Shown in pieces: positions 35,990-46,510 of a stretch of DNA of 64,000 bases. The notes beneath the pieces were generated by a model that saw nothing but the letters and a program-made list of their open reading frames with translations, did not search any database and was not told the DNA's origin. Source of the DNA: Cololabis saira (lineage: Eukaryota > Chordata > Actinopteri > Beloniformes > Belonidae); assembly GCF_033807715.1 (NCBI RefSeq), contig NC_084597.1, positions 8,023,369 to 8,087,368 of the forward strand, written 5' to 3'. Each line of letters opens with the position of its first letter. Positions within the stretch are counted from its first letter, which is position 1. The translations under genes and the position numbers were made by a program.

Positions 35990-36328
35990 CAGGTGAAGGT
36001 CGTAAAATTTGAATATATTGCAAAACTTCATTCGTAGTAAATTCAACTAAAGGTGAAACACATATATTATTTCCCACTACATTCAAAGTGAGATATTTCA
36101 AGCCTTTATTTGTTATAATGTTGGTGATTATGGCTCACAGTTTATGAAAATCCCAAATAAAAAATCTCTATATTATGAAATCAATAAACAAATCAATCAT
36201 CAAAATTATAACAAATAAAGGTTTAACACATCTGGCTTTGCATGTAATGAGACTATGTAATATATTAGTTTCACCTTTTAAGTTGAATTATTGAAATAAA
36301 TTAACTTTTACACCATATTCTTCACCTG
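35990..36328. mobile_element. Tc1/mariner-type MITE, 339 bp, TA target
   Basis: Begins CAGGTGAAGGTCGT and ends ATTCTTCACCTG, with TA on both sides. The interior is an imperfect palindrome centred near 36155. Its last 50 bp ('gttgaattattgaaataaat' to 'accatattc') are the source of the 41-bp satellite at 38686-40740. Confidence 0.88.
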
Positions 36329-36524
36329 TAGCTTTATTCTACATCTTGGCTGATGTGGACAAACATACGTAGCATAGGAGGCTAATTAAGTTGCTAGTAT
36401 GGTTGCCTGTCATGCAAGTTCAATGCTATTAAAGCACTTTAAACTTTAAATACAAGCATTTTGTTTTTTCATATAAAATAAATTTCATTTCTATGCAGTT
36501 TAGAAGTTTTGGGGATGTCCCTTT

Positions 36525-37861
36525 TTTTTCCTCGACATTTTGACCTTTTTCTGGAAATTGTACTTCAGCATTAATCTCGACATTTAAACATCAATCTTGA
36601 TATTTTGACTTTTTTCTCGACATTTTGACTTTTTCCTCGACATTTCGACTTTTTTCTGGAAATTGTACATCAACATTAATCTCGACATTTCAGCTTTTTT
36701 CTCCACATTTCAACTTTTTTCTCCACATTTCAACTTTTTTCTGGAAATTGTACTCCAACATTAATCTCGACATTTTGACTTTTTTCTCGACATTTCGACT
36801 TTTTTCTCGACATTTCAGCTTTTTTCTCGACATTTCAACTTTTTTCTCGACATTTCAACTTTTTTCTGGAAATTGTACTCCAACATTAATCTCGACATTT
36901 TGACTTTTTTCTCGACATTTCGACTTTTTTCTCGACTTTTCGACTTTTTTCTGGAAATTGTACTTCAACATTAATCTCAACATTTTGACTTTTTTCTCGA
37001 CATTTCGACTTTTTCCTCGACATTTCGACTTTTTTCTGGAAATTGTACTCCAACATTAATCTCGACATTTTGACTTTTTTCTCAACTTTTTGACTTTTTT
37101 CTGGAAATTGTACTCCGACATTAATCTCGACATTTTGACTTTTTTCTCGACATTTCGACTTTTTTCTCGACATTTCGACTTTTTTCTGGAAATTGTACTT
37201 CAAAATGAATCTTGACATTTTGACTTTTTTCTGGCGGCCCCTCCGGGGGTGTGGGAGCTGCGCCGCAGAAGCGGGCCCAAAGGCCGGAGGAACCGCCCGA
37301 CTGCGGGCCGGCGGTGAAGCCGGGAGCGGCGGGGGCCCTCCGATGTCAGGCCGTGGTTACCAGTCGGTCTGGAGGAGCGGGGGGGGGGGGGGGTCACAGT
37401 GGGACACTCGACATTTCAACTTTTTTCTCAACATTTTGACTTTTATCTCGACATTTCGAGTTTTTTCTCGACATTTCGACTTTTTCCTCAACATTTTGAC
37501 TTTTTTCTGGAAATTGTACGTCAACATTAATCTCGACATTTTGACTTTTTTCGCGACGTTTCGACTTTTTTTTTGGAAATTGTACTTCAACATTAATCTC
37601 GACATTTCAACTTTTTTCTCGACATTTCGACATTTGAACTTTTTTCTCGACATTTCGACTTTTTTCTGGAAATTGTACTTCAACATTAATCTCGACATTT
37701 CAACTTTTTTCTCGACATTTCGACTTTTTTTTTCTCGACATTTTAACTTTTTTCTCGACATTTCGACTTTTTTCTGGAAATTGTACTTCAACATTGATCT
37801 CGACATTTCAACATTTATCTCGGCATTTCGACTTTTTTCTGGAAATTGTATTTCAACATTA
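36525..37861. repeat. CTCGACATTTCGACTTTTTT satellite block
   Basis: Alternating short units (CGACATTTTGACTTTTTTCT) and a spacer (CTGGAAATTGTACTTCAACA, then TTAATCTCGA), forming larger units of about 80-130 bp. A GC-rich 173-bp segment (37234-37406) interrupts it. The long ORF 37193-38005 is made of satellite and this insert, not a gene. Confidence 0.93.
37234..37406. other. GC-rich insert inside AT-rich satellite
   Basis: About 170 bp of very GC-rich DNA ('gaagcgggcccaaaggccgg', a 16-G run near 37380-37393) between two satellite units. It shows no terminal repeats and no similarity to the rest of the window. Its origin (rDNA spacer, CpG-island fragment or other) is not identifiable by eye. 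Confidence 0.7.
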
Positions 37862-37996
37862 TTTATTTTTTATTTATTTATTTATTTGCACAGTGATAAC
37901 ACAATAATTTTTTTTATCATACAAGGACAAGTAATTTGTGCAGGAGAGGAAAAGAAGCCCGAAGGGCTTATAAAAAATCCTCCCCTCAATACAAAA
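37862..37996 (-). mobile_element. 5'-truncated LINE 3' end, TSD CAACATTA
   Basis: On the minus strand: a hairpin with AAGCCCTTCGGGCTT, then a tail of repeated AATAAATAAATAAA. The 8-bp repeat CAACATTA flanks it (37854-37861, 37997-38004), as left by target-primed reverse transcription. The features resemble L2/RTE-type fish LINE tails; the clade is uncertain. Confidence 0.75.
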
Positions 37997-38049
37997 CAAC
38001 ATTAAACTCGACATTTTGACTTTTTTCGCCACATTTCGACTTTTTTCTC

Positions 38050-38588
38050 GACATAAGTTACAGTTACCTTTGTTTGTGTTTATTAAGTTACAGTTACATT
38101 TATTTGTGTTTCAGTGACAATGAGACGGTAATAAGTTACAGTTACATTTGTGTTTCAGTGACAGTGAGACGGTAATAAGTTACAGTTACATTTATTTGTG
38201 TTTCAGTGACAATGAGACGGTAATAAGTTACAGTTACATTTGTTTGTGTTTCAGTGACAGTGGGACAGTAATAAGTTACAGTTACATTTGTGTTTCAGTG
38301 ACAGTGAGACGGTAATAAGTTACAGTTACATTTATTTGTGTTTCAGTGACAATGAGACGGTAATAAGTTACAGTTACATTTGTTTGTGTTTCAGTGACAG
38401 TGAGACGGTAATAAGTTACAGTTACATTTGTGTTTCAGTTACAGTGAGACGGTAATAAGTTACAGTTACATTTGTTTGTGTTTCAGTTAGAGTGAGACGG
38501 TAATAAGTTACAGTTACATTTGTTTGTGTTTCAGTTAGAGTGAGACGGTAATAAGTTACAGTTACATTTGTGTTTCAGTGACAGTGAA
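38050..38588. repeat. About 46-bp minisatellite (GTTACAGTTACATTTGTTTG)
   Basis: About twelve units of 'aataagttacagttacattt' plus 'gtttcagtgacagtgagacgg', with a 4-bp length variant (TTTG present or absent). Each unit contains a TGTTTCAG that looks like a splice acceptor but has no exon behind it. Confidence 0.93.
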
Positions 38589-38685
38589 ATTGTACTTCAA
38601 TGTTAATCTCGACATTTCGACTTTTTTCTCGACATTTTGACTTTCTGTCGAGATTAATGTTTAAGTACAATTTCCAGAAAAAAGT

Positions 38686-40740
38686 CGAGTTGAATTAGTT
38701 GAATTATTGAAATAAATGAACTTTTACACCATATTCTAGTTGAATTATTGAAATAAATGAACTTTTACACCATATTCTAGTTGAATTATTGAAATAAGTT
38801 AACTTTTACACCATATTCTAGTTGAATTATTGAAATAAATTAACTTTTACACCATATTCTAGTTGAATTATTGAAATAAATTAACTTTTACACCATATTC
38901 TAGTTGAAATAAATTAACTTTTACACCATATTCTAGTTGAATTATTGAAATAAGTTAACTTTTACACCATATTCTAGTTGAAATAAATTAACTTTTACAC
39001 AAATATTCTATTTGAATTATTGAAATAAGTTAACTTTTACACCATATTCTATTTGAATTATTGAAATAAATTAACTTTTACAACATATTCTAGTTGAATT
39101 ATTGAAATAAGTTAACTTTTACACCATATTCTAGTTGAATTATTGAAATAAATTAACTTTTACACCATATTCTAGTTGAACTATTGAAATAAATTAACTT
39201 TAACCCATTTTCTAGTTGAATTATTGAGATAAGTTCATTTTTACATCATATTCTAGTTGAATTATTGAAATAAGTTCATTTTTACAACATATTCTAGTTG
39301 AATTATTGAAATAAATTAACTTTTACACACTATTCTAGTTGAATTATTGAAATAAATTAACTTTTACACCATATTCACCAGAATAAAGGCAGCCCACTGC
39401 TACTAGTCTAACTAGTGATGGGTTAATCTCGACATCTTAACTTTTTTCTCGACATTTTGACTTTTTTCTTGACATTTTGACTTTTTTCCGGAAATTGTAC
39501 TTCAACACGAATCTCAACATTTCGACTTTTTTCCCGACATTTTGACTTTCTGTTGAGATTAATGTTTAAGTACAATTTCCAGAAAAAAGTCGAGTTGAAT
39601 TAGTTGAATTATTGAAATAAGTTAACTTTTACACCGTATTCTATTTGAATTATTGAAATAAGTTAAGTTTTACACCATATTCTATTTGAATTATTGAAAT
39701 AAATTAACTTTTACACCATATTCTAGTTGAATTATTGAAATAAATGAACCTTTACACCATATTCTAGTTGAATTATTGAAATAAGTTAACTTTTACACCA
39801 TATTCTAGTTGAAATTTTGAAATAAATTAACTTTTACACCATATTCTAGTTGAATTATTGAAATAAATTAACTTTTACACACTATTCTAGTTGAATTATT
39901 GAAATAAATTAACTTTTACACCATATTCACCAGAATAAAGGCAGCCCACTGCTACTAGTCTAACTAGTGATGGGTTAATCTCGACATCTTAACTTTTTTC
40001 TCTACATTTTGACTTTTTTCTCGACATTTTGACTTTTTTCCGGAAATTGTACTTCAACATTAATCTCGACATTTCGACTTTTTTCTCGACATTTTGACTT
40101 TCTGTCGAGATTAATGTTTAAGTACAATTTCCAGAAAAAAGTCGAGTTGAATTAGTTGAATTATTGAAATAAATTTACTTTTACACCATATTCTAGTTGA
40201 AATAAATTAACTTTTACACCATATTCTAGTTGAATTATTGAAATAAATTAACTTTTACACCATATTCTAGTTGAATTATTGAAATAAATTAACTTTTACA
40301 CCATATTCTAGTTGAATTATTGAAAAAAGTTAACTTTTACACCATATTCTAGTTGAATTATTGAAATAAGTTAACTTTTACGCCACATTCTAGAATAGAA
40401 TAGAATTAGAATTCTAGTTGAATTATTGAAATACATTAACTTTTACACCATATTCTAGTTGAATTATTGAAATAAATTAACTTTTACACCATATTCTAGT
40501 TGAATTATTGAAATAAATTAACTTTTACACCATATTCTAGTTGAATTATTGAAATAAATTAACTTTTACACGATATTCTAGTTGAATTATTGAAATAAGT
40601 TCACTTTTACGCCGCATTCTAGAATAGAATAGAATTGGAATTCTAGTTGAATTATTGAAATACATTAACTTTTACACCATATTCTAGTTGAATTATTGAT
40701 ATAAGTTAACTTTTACACCGTGTTCTAGTTAAATTATTGC
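38686..40740. repeat. 41-bp minisatellite derived from a mariner MITE end
   Basis: Three blocks (38686-39375, 39597-39925, 40148-40740) of the unit TTGAATTATTGAAATAAATT plus AACTTTTACACCATATTCTAG. They are separated by a duplicated spacer ('caccagaataaaggcagccc' followed by CGACATTT satellite, 39376-39596 and 39926-40147, shift about 549 bp), making a higher-order repeat. Variants in the last block include 'attctagaatagaatagaat'. The unit is identical to the terminal part of the mariner MITE at 36280-36320. Confidence 0.94.
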
Positions 40741-40875
40741 TTTTTCATATAAAATAAACACATTTTTATGCAGTTTAGAAGTTTTTTCTTGGCTCCTGCG
40801 CAGCTGAAATTCTATTTCTGAAAGGTGGCAACCCTATTGCTCTCGTCAAAAACCTCTGAAGTCAAATATACTCAC

Positions 40876-41035
40876 AGGTCCATAGAAGTTCAGAAGATAG
40901 AAGTTCAGAAGATAGAAGTTCAGTTGCAGGTCGATGTTTCCGAGGGTTTTGGTGACTCTTTCTCCGGTTTTCCCTGGTCTTTTCCCTGGTCTTTTCCCTG
41001 GTCCGCTCGCTTCACCTGCTCCGCTCCAACTGGCG
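40876..41035 (-). other. Candidate non-coding first exon (orphan)
   Basis: Downstream, on the minus strand, of the TATA box at 41061-41052. It ends in ATGGACCT/GTGAGTATA, a good donor (GT at 40875-40874). Three repeats of 'gaccagggaaaa' and three of 'gaacttctatcttct' lie inside. An ORF of 69 codons (41055-40846) starts almost inside the TATA box and runs into the inferred intron, so I treat the exon as untranslated leader. No following exon is found: satellite and transposon DNA start 37 bp beyond the donor. It may be the severed 5' end of a gene. Confidence 0.35.
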
Positions 41036-41051
41036 CTCGAAGCGTTCACGT

Positions 41052-41135
41052 CCATATATAGACTCTGTACGTGACGTCACGGCACGACGTCAAAACCCAC
41101 ATCGGGTGACGCACATGCAGAAGTTTCTAGAATCT
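41052..41135 (-). promoter_or_regulatory. Promoter-like cluster: heat-shock element, CRE, TATA box
   Basis: Reading on the minus strand: an alternating three-unit heat-shock element (TTC-ta-GAA-ac-TTC, 41132-41120), a perfect cAMP-response palindrome TGACGTCA (41079-41072) and CTATATATGG (41061-41052). Order and spacing suit a stress-inducible promoter firing leftwards at about 41025-41035. This is motif evidence only. Confidence 0.45.
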
Positions 41136-41302
41136 AGACAGGGGGGGCGGGTTGTAACTCGCCAGGAGAGTAAATATGAAGCAATAAATCTATTTCTAAC
41201 ATGGTTGACAGCCGGTGTTCTGCTAATTTCTGCTGCTTTGCCAAAAAATGCTACCTAATGGTTTTCTACCTTTGCAGAGCTTCAATTTTACTGTGTTTTA
41301 CT

Positions 41303-42058
41303 CAGTACTCGAGTTGTAAAAAATAATCAGGGGGGATGGTGGATTTTATCATATGGGGACAGATAATTTGTGCTGATTACAAATAATATAATATATTACA
41401 AATAATAGCAGTGACCAAAACACCTGCAGAAATACTGCAGGAATGACATAGCAGCAGTTAAATGCAGCCTTCTGTAAGCTTTAAATATCCACTGGGCTTA
41501 CATCAAATACATCAAAACACAACAATAAAAAACACTTTTCTGAACTTATCAATATGACTCTGTCCTTCACAGGATAAGTAACATGGATCACTGCAAAAAC
41601 TCAAAATCGTAACAAGAATATTTGTCTTATTTCTAGTTAAAATGTCTTATTTTAGTAAAAAAAAATCTCATTACACTTAAAACAAGACTCATCACTGGAA
41701 AAAACAACAATTTTCACCTGTTTCAAGTAGATTTTCACTTGAAATAAGTACAAAAATCTGCCAGTGGAACAAGATTTTTTTGCTTATAATAAGAAGATAA
41801 ATCTTGTCCCACTGGCAGATTTTTCTACTTATTTCAAGTGAAAATGTACTTGAAACCGGTGAAAATGGTCAAATAAGTTATTTTTCTGGTGTTATTTTTC
41901 TGGTGATGACTCTAAATGTTGAAATAGCAGTAAAACCACATTCATTGATGAAATGACATAAGGGATGGAAAGGGGGGATGGCAGTTTTACAGGGGGGATG
42001 ATTTGGACCGTTTTTATTTTTATATATCCCCCCTCATCCCCCCTCAACTCCAGTACTG
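41303..42058. mobile_element. hAT-type MITE, 756 bp, TSD GTTTTA(C/T)T
   Basis: CAGTACTCGAGTTG at the left, CAACTCCAGTACTG at the right, flanked by GTTTTACT (41295-41302) and GTTTTATT (42059-42066), 7 of 8 identical. The interior includes the fish motif 'cactgcaaaaactcaaaatc' and a palindrome centred near 41785 ('aaaatctgccagtggaacaa' mirrored). An inverted partial copy reaches the window end at 63734-64000. Confidence 0.85.
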
Positions 42059-42084
42059 GTTTTATTCCCTAAACCACTTCCTTT

Positions 42085-42178
42085 CCCCCAAGTGGTCCTT
42101 GTTTCTTACCAGGCCGTCATTGTAAATAAGAATGTGTTATTAATGACCTGCCTGGCTAAATAAAGGCCAATGACTGAA
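42085..42178 (+). mobile_element. LINE 3'-end remnant
   Basis: The text 'aggccgtcattgtaaataag' and 'cctgcctggctaaataaagg' is the conserved 3' end of an abundant fish LINE family (recognised from memory). No RT coding remains. Confidence 0.45.
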
Positions 42179-42395
42179 TGAATATCAAATAAAGCCGTAG
42201 AATTGTTTTTTTTTTTTTCGTCTTTATCGTATAATGTTCACAAAGTGTAATGCAATTCATGTCATGGGTCGTGTATTTTGAAGGATCAAATACTCAACAT
42301 CCCATATTATCAATTTTACAAGGTGTAAGAAATGATGGGCATGGCAATCAAACTTTGAAAATCGACTGTGCGCGTGCGCAGAACCACATAGTAGC

Positions 42396-42467
<72 letters not shown>
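42396..42467. repeat. (TA)n microsatellite
   Basis: About 35 TA units. Confidence 0.97.
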
Positions 42468-42470
<3 letters not shown>

Positions 42471-43158
42471 ATCAATAGTGGGACTCAAATACCAACATGA
42501 CACACAACCCTTAATTTGCACTTAATCCTTTTGACTTTCTCACATTTAATCCCCTTCAGACATCATAGTAGATTCATATTTTAGCACCCTTTTTACTTCA
42601 TAAACCCCTTCAATAACTTCAGCATTTAAATCAACATTTAATCATTTTCAGAAATGTAACCCCTTCAGTTTCAGTTTATTTGCATTATTCAGGGTTCATT
42701 ACCAAAAAGACAGAAAGAAACATACACACAATGATAATTATGCCCTAATTGATGTCAGTTGTATTAATGAGCAGAGAAAGTGAAAGACCTGGGCATGTTT
42801 TGCAGTTTTTGCCAGCAACTAAGGCGTCCAGAGGGAATATCTGGTACAACATAAAGATACTAACGTGATCAAATCAGTTTTCTTGCTAATTTTTGACATA
42901 TCTAAGACTCTAACCACCACCAAAGAATCATCTTCCTACCATTTACCATTCATACATTTCCTTTTGTAAAAAATAATGTAAATCCACTTCACAATAGCTT
43001 GTACATCAAGTCTGGGATGAAAAATGTTATAAAAGATGTTAACATTTTATTCATCTTTCCAGATATACAGACACAGAAAAAGTGATATTTACACTCAGCG
43101 GTTGAAGACGTTCAACTCGCTCATGCACAATGATCCCGTGTGCATGTAGACAGACATA
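42468..43158. other. Non-coding stretch
   Basis: AT-rich with no repeats recognised and no gene-like ORF. Several 'ccccttca' phrases repeat loosely between 42540 and 42670. Confidence 0.35.
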
Positions 43159-43643
43159 CCGTATTTTCTGGACTATAAGCCGCTACTTTTTTCATAGGTT
43201 TTGAACCGTGCGGCTTATACAAAGGTGCGGCTATTCTGTGGATCTTTCTTCCACCGCTCGGGCGCTCTAACCGGAATTAGAATCAAAACTAAGACAAAAT
43301 AAATGCAAAGAAGAATACGCTACTTCTTCTTTAGCAGATAGAAGTAGGTAGAAGCAGATTTCAAACAGATAAATAGATAAATAAATACCGGTTATTTTCT
43401 CTTGGTTCTGTCCCGTTTTAATCAGCAAAGTTGCTGCTGTGTTAAAAGACACTGTTAGGAAAGGATCTATTTAGGTACAAACATGTACATCATTTACAGT
43501 TCAAAATCCTTCTGTACATGTAGTAAATATCTAATCTAACAACATAAATATCATAAATAATAACATAAATATATATATATATATTTTTAAATAGAGCGGG
43601 TGCGGCTTATATGCAGGTGCGGCTTATAGTCCAGAAAATACAG
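43159..43643. mobile_element. MITE with TA target (CCGTATTTTCTGGACTATAAG family), 485 bp
   Basis: Left CCGTATTTTCTGGACTATAAG-type terminus (first 20 bases at 43159-43178) and right CTTATAGTCCAGAAAATACAG are inverted repeats with TA outside both. The motif GTGCGGCTTAT recurs in subterminal positions. Non-autonomous. Confidence 0.82.
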
Positions 43644-43645
43644 TA

Positions 43646-44504
43646 TTTATGGGTTTTTTAAGGGGTTCTCCAAGTGAATAAACTGTGAAGGAAGAAAGCA
43701 TCAGACGGGTAACAAACTTAAATCTGAAACTAATACAAAGTACAGTTCAGCCACGGACCAGTGAGTCTCATTAGTGCTCTATTCACCCACATGTAAAACA
43801 CGCAATAGATGTCAACGCAGGCCAAAGGCATGTATTAGCATTTTTATAAGAAATGTTTCTACCAAATCTACAGACTAGATGATTTCATAAATAAAAATAT
43901 TTAAAATGAAAGAAAATAGAAAGCTGAGATGCTCAGAATATTGGTATGAGCTTTGTGTATGGCTGTTTATGACCAATTTATACATGCTTTTGTTAAACAA
44001 ATTGACAGGAGGAAACCCTGTCCAGTGCAAATAATCTGATTTCTATCCATGTCCTCATTTGTGACAACTCAAGAAAGGATTCAGGAGAGGGATATCTTTT
44101 TAGCCTACATTTTACAGTGAAAAATGAAAACGTTGTACTCACCAAAGTGAGTAATCCACAGCCCTTTTACAGTTACGGGAGGAACGTTTTTAAAGTGTTA
44201 AAACTTAGTGGCAATGTGACTCAGTCCTTGCAAGGCGCTAAGGGTTAGGGGAGGCCTCGAGGAGCTGAGGGCCATTGCTCTGGCTTGGGTCATTTTGTCC
44301 TGAGCCCTAGAGCCTGGCAAGGGTTAAAGTTGTGCTCCAGATATTGTGGATATTGTGGACCATCTACAGGTTCAAAAGCAAATACAAAGAAAAGATTTTT
44401 GCCAAATACAGGGAAGAGACACGAGGTAGTGATTGTGTGGAGATTCAGGATAATGTACGTATATAAAATGGTATAGATAATAATGATTATATAGTTTATG
44501 ATAA

Positions 44505-44508
<4 letters not shown>
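43646..44508. other. Non-coding stretch
   Basis: No exon or transposon terminus is recognised. The small ORF at 44285-44476 has no family resemblance. Confidence 0.35.

Positions 44509-44586
<78 letters not shown>
44509..44586. repeat. (TA)n microsatellite
   Basis: About 39 TA units; the target in which the next element sits. Confidence 0.96.
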
Positions 44587-44589
<3 letters not shown>

Positions 44590-45236
44590 GGCCGCCACAA
44601 GGGGTGTGCGAACCTTGCGACCGCACGGGGCCTCGCGCCCCAAGGGGCCTCGCGCTATGGGCCGTTTTTTTTTTTTCTTCAATTTTTTTTTTTTTTTCGT
44701 TTTTTGTTTTGTTTTTTCCCTTATAAATATCAACAGTCACGTTCCATTACAGACCTAAATGTGTACTAGGCTGTGCATATCAATAAATATATGTGCAATG
44801 ATGCGCGTGTCTGTTGTTCAATACAACTGCGTCAGACCAAGCGCAGACACAAGCTGCTCTGATCCAGACGGTGGAGTTGGAACAACGAGACAGATTCAGG
44901 AAATTTCCATCAGGGGATGAAAAAAGAAAAAAAACTAAAGAAAATGGAAGAGTTTAATGCCTCTCTGAAAGGCACGTTTGATAAATTTGTTACAAAAATC
45001 ACCGATCCGACCGGGTCTCAAGCAGCCGTGGGGCCCCGCGTCGAGGCAAGTCAAATGATGATGAGGCAGGGGAAGGTATCCAGTATTTTGCTAATTGGAG
45101 AGTTAAAATTGCGCATATAGACACCCGATCCGACCCGAAAAACCCAACAAAATTTGCGCGCACGGGCTACGCTCACGCGCCAGGGCCCCCCGCAATCATT
45201 TCACACAGGGCCTCGCAAATCTCCCAGGCGGCTCTG
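44587..45236. mobile_element. Solo copy of the array's inner hAT element
   Basis: CAGGGCCGCCACAAGGGG to CCAGGCGGCTCTG, in the orientation opposite to the array copies, inside a TA repeat (TATATATA on both sides). It shows that this family is mobile on its own and gives the full, undisturbed element (650 bp) for comparison with array copies. It keeps the basic ORF (about 44855-45120, plus strand), here with a frame change after PRVEAS. Confidence 0.88.
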
Positions 45237-45244
45237 TATATATA

Positions 45245-45936
45245 TATGGTTATGTTTATGATCAAATGTATATGTGATTCAGCCAACGGACAGCCTGCAG
45301 TGAGCAGTTAAGGTGCTGATGTGCTTGTGTTCTTGTATTTTCAGACAAAGAAAGAGTAAAGAGTTCTTGATAAAAACCCATGCACGCCTGGACGTCCATT
45401 TTTTTGTCAAGTGTGCCACATTTCTTTAAGTATTTCTGAGCCTGTATACTACAACAATATAATAAAATCCTGTAATGATGGCTTTTAGTTTTGGTGTCCA
45501 CCCCAAGAATTTAAATGGCCCCATCTGGCCCCCTATGAAACATTTTTGGAGGCGCCCCTGTCAAGAGCAATAACAATATATCTTTGGCATTCAAATGTAT
45601 CGGTGTGTTGGAATATGATGTGATGTAAGCTTAAATTTTTTTCCAAAGAATCTGGGAAAATATACATTCAAAGAAAAGGACCAATTGTCTGCAGGATGGT
45701 TTCTAGAAAGAGCGGTGGTGCCGGCGGCCGATCCGGCGTATTGTCGCCATCTGCTGGACGAACTGGCACACTGCAATAACCAACGGACAGAGGAGGGGAA
45801 CCAAATTACACATGGAAGACCTGAATAAATGTGCATCTCTTTCAGATGGACCAGGAGAACAACTAGACGACGTACCTGCCAAAATGTGTCCTCTCTGAAT
45901 ACGGAAAAAGGCCCCAAAATAAACCAGCTCCACCTC
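45245..45936. other. Non-coding stretch with a CTCF-like motif
   Basis: The minus-strand bases around 45763-45748 read CCAGCAGATGGCGACA, resembling the CTCF core. ORFs at 45591-45963 in two minus frames overlap each other and show no domain. 'tggaggcgcccctgtc' near 45550 looks like a lone hAT-type terminus. Confidence 0.3.
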
Positions 45937-45944
45937 CCACTGAG

Positions 45945-46502
45945 CAGAGGTGTCAAGTAACAAAGTACAAATACTTCATTACCTTACTTAAGTAGAAATT
46001 TTGGTTATCTATACTTCACTGGAGTAATTATTTTTCAGACGACTTTTTACTTTTACTCCTTACATTTTCACGCAATTATCTGTACTTTTTACTCCTTACA
46101 TTTTAAAAACAGCCTCGTTACTCTATTTCATTTTGGCCTTTAAAAAAAAACTATCCAGTTAAATTGCTCCATCCGGATAGAGTGAATTTGGTTGTGGTTG
46201 TTTCAGATGTTCTTGTCCAGTTTTGTTCTTACATCCGTTCCCTCAGATTCCTGCAACTAAACTTGGATGTACATTCCAGTAAAGGTTAGGATAAATGATA
46301 ACATGCCTCTGAAGTTTGACTTTTTGCACCATTACAATACTTATAGGCAACTAGTCATCATATCTCCTGCTCTCTGAAACACATGTTAATGCTCAATAGT
46401 ACACATATATGCTTCTTTAATATATTTGCATTATACTAAGATACATTCATTTTCAATGGCCTTCTACCTGAGTAATGAATGTGAATACTGAAGACACCTC
46501 TG
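45945..46502. mobile_element. hAT-type MITE, 558 bp, TSD CCACTGAG
   Basis: CAGAGGTGTCAAGTAAC to GACACCTCTG with exact 8-bp repeats CCACTGAG (45937-45944, 46503-46510). Same family as 4113-4819, opposite orientation and about 150 bp shorter. Confidence 0.92.
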
Positions 46503-46510
46503 CCACTGAG

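Larger units (their letters stand above)
35869..40836. mobile_element. 5-kb block between hAT-like ends TAGGGTTGCCACC, filled with satellites
   Basis: TAGGGTTGCCACC at the left and GGTGGCAACCCTA at the right are inverted. The text next to the left terminus ('cgtcccttgaaatacgg') is typical of a fish hAT MITE. No 8-bp duplication is seen (flanks TTAAAAGC and TTGCTCTC), so the ends may belong to two copies joined by recombination. A 45-bp stretch, 'ttttcatataaaataaa...gcagtttagaagtttt', occurs near both ends (36465-36512, 40740-40786). This fits duplication of an element followed by satellite growth between the copies. Confidence 0.55.

Noticed and set aside
37193..38005. 270-codon ORF, the longest in the window
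   Set aside because: Made of the CGACATTT satellite, a GC-rich insert and a LINE tail. No domain and no upstream signals.
45591..45963. 121- and 86-codon overlapping minus ORFs as a possible gene
   Set aside because: Two frames overlap, neither has a domain, and one runs into a hAT insertion.
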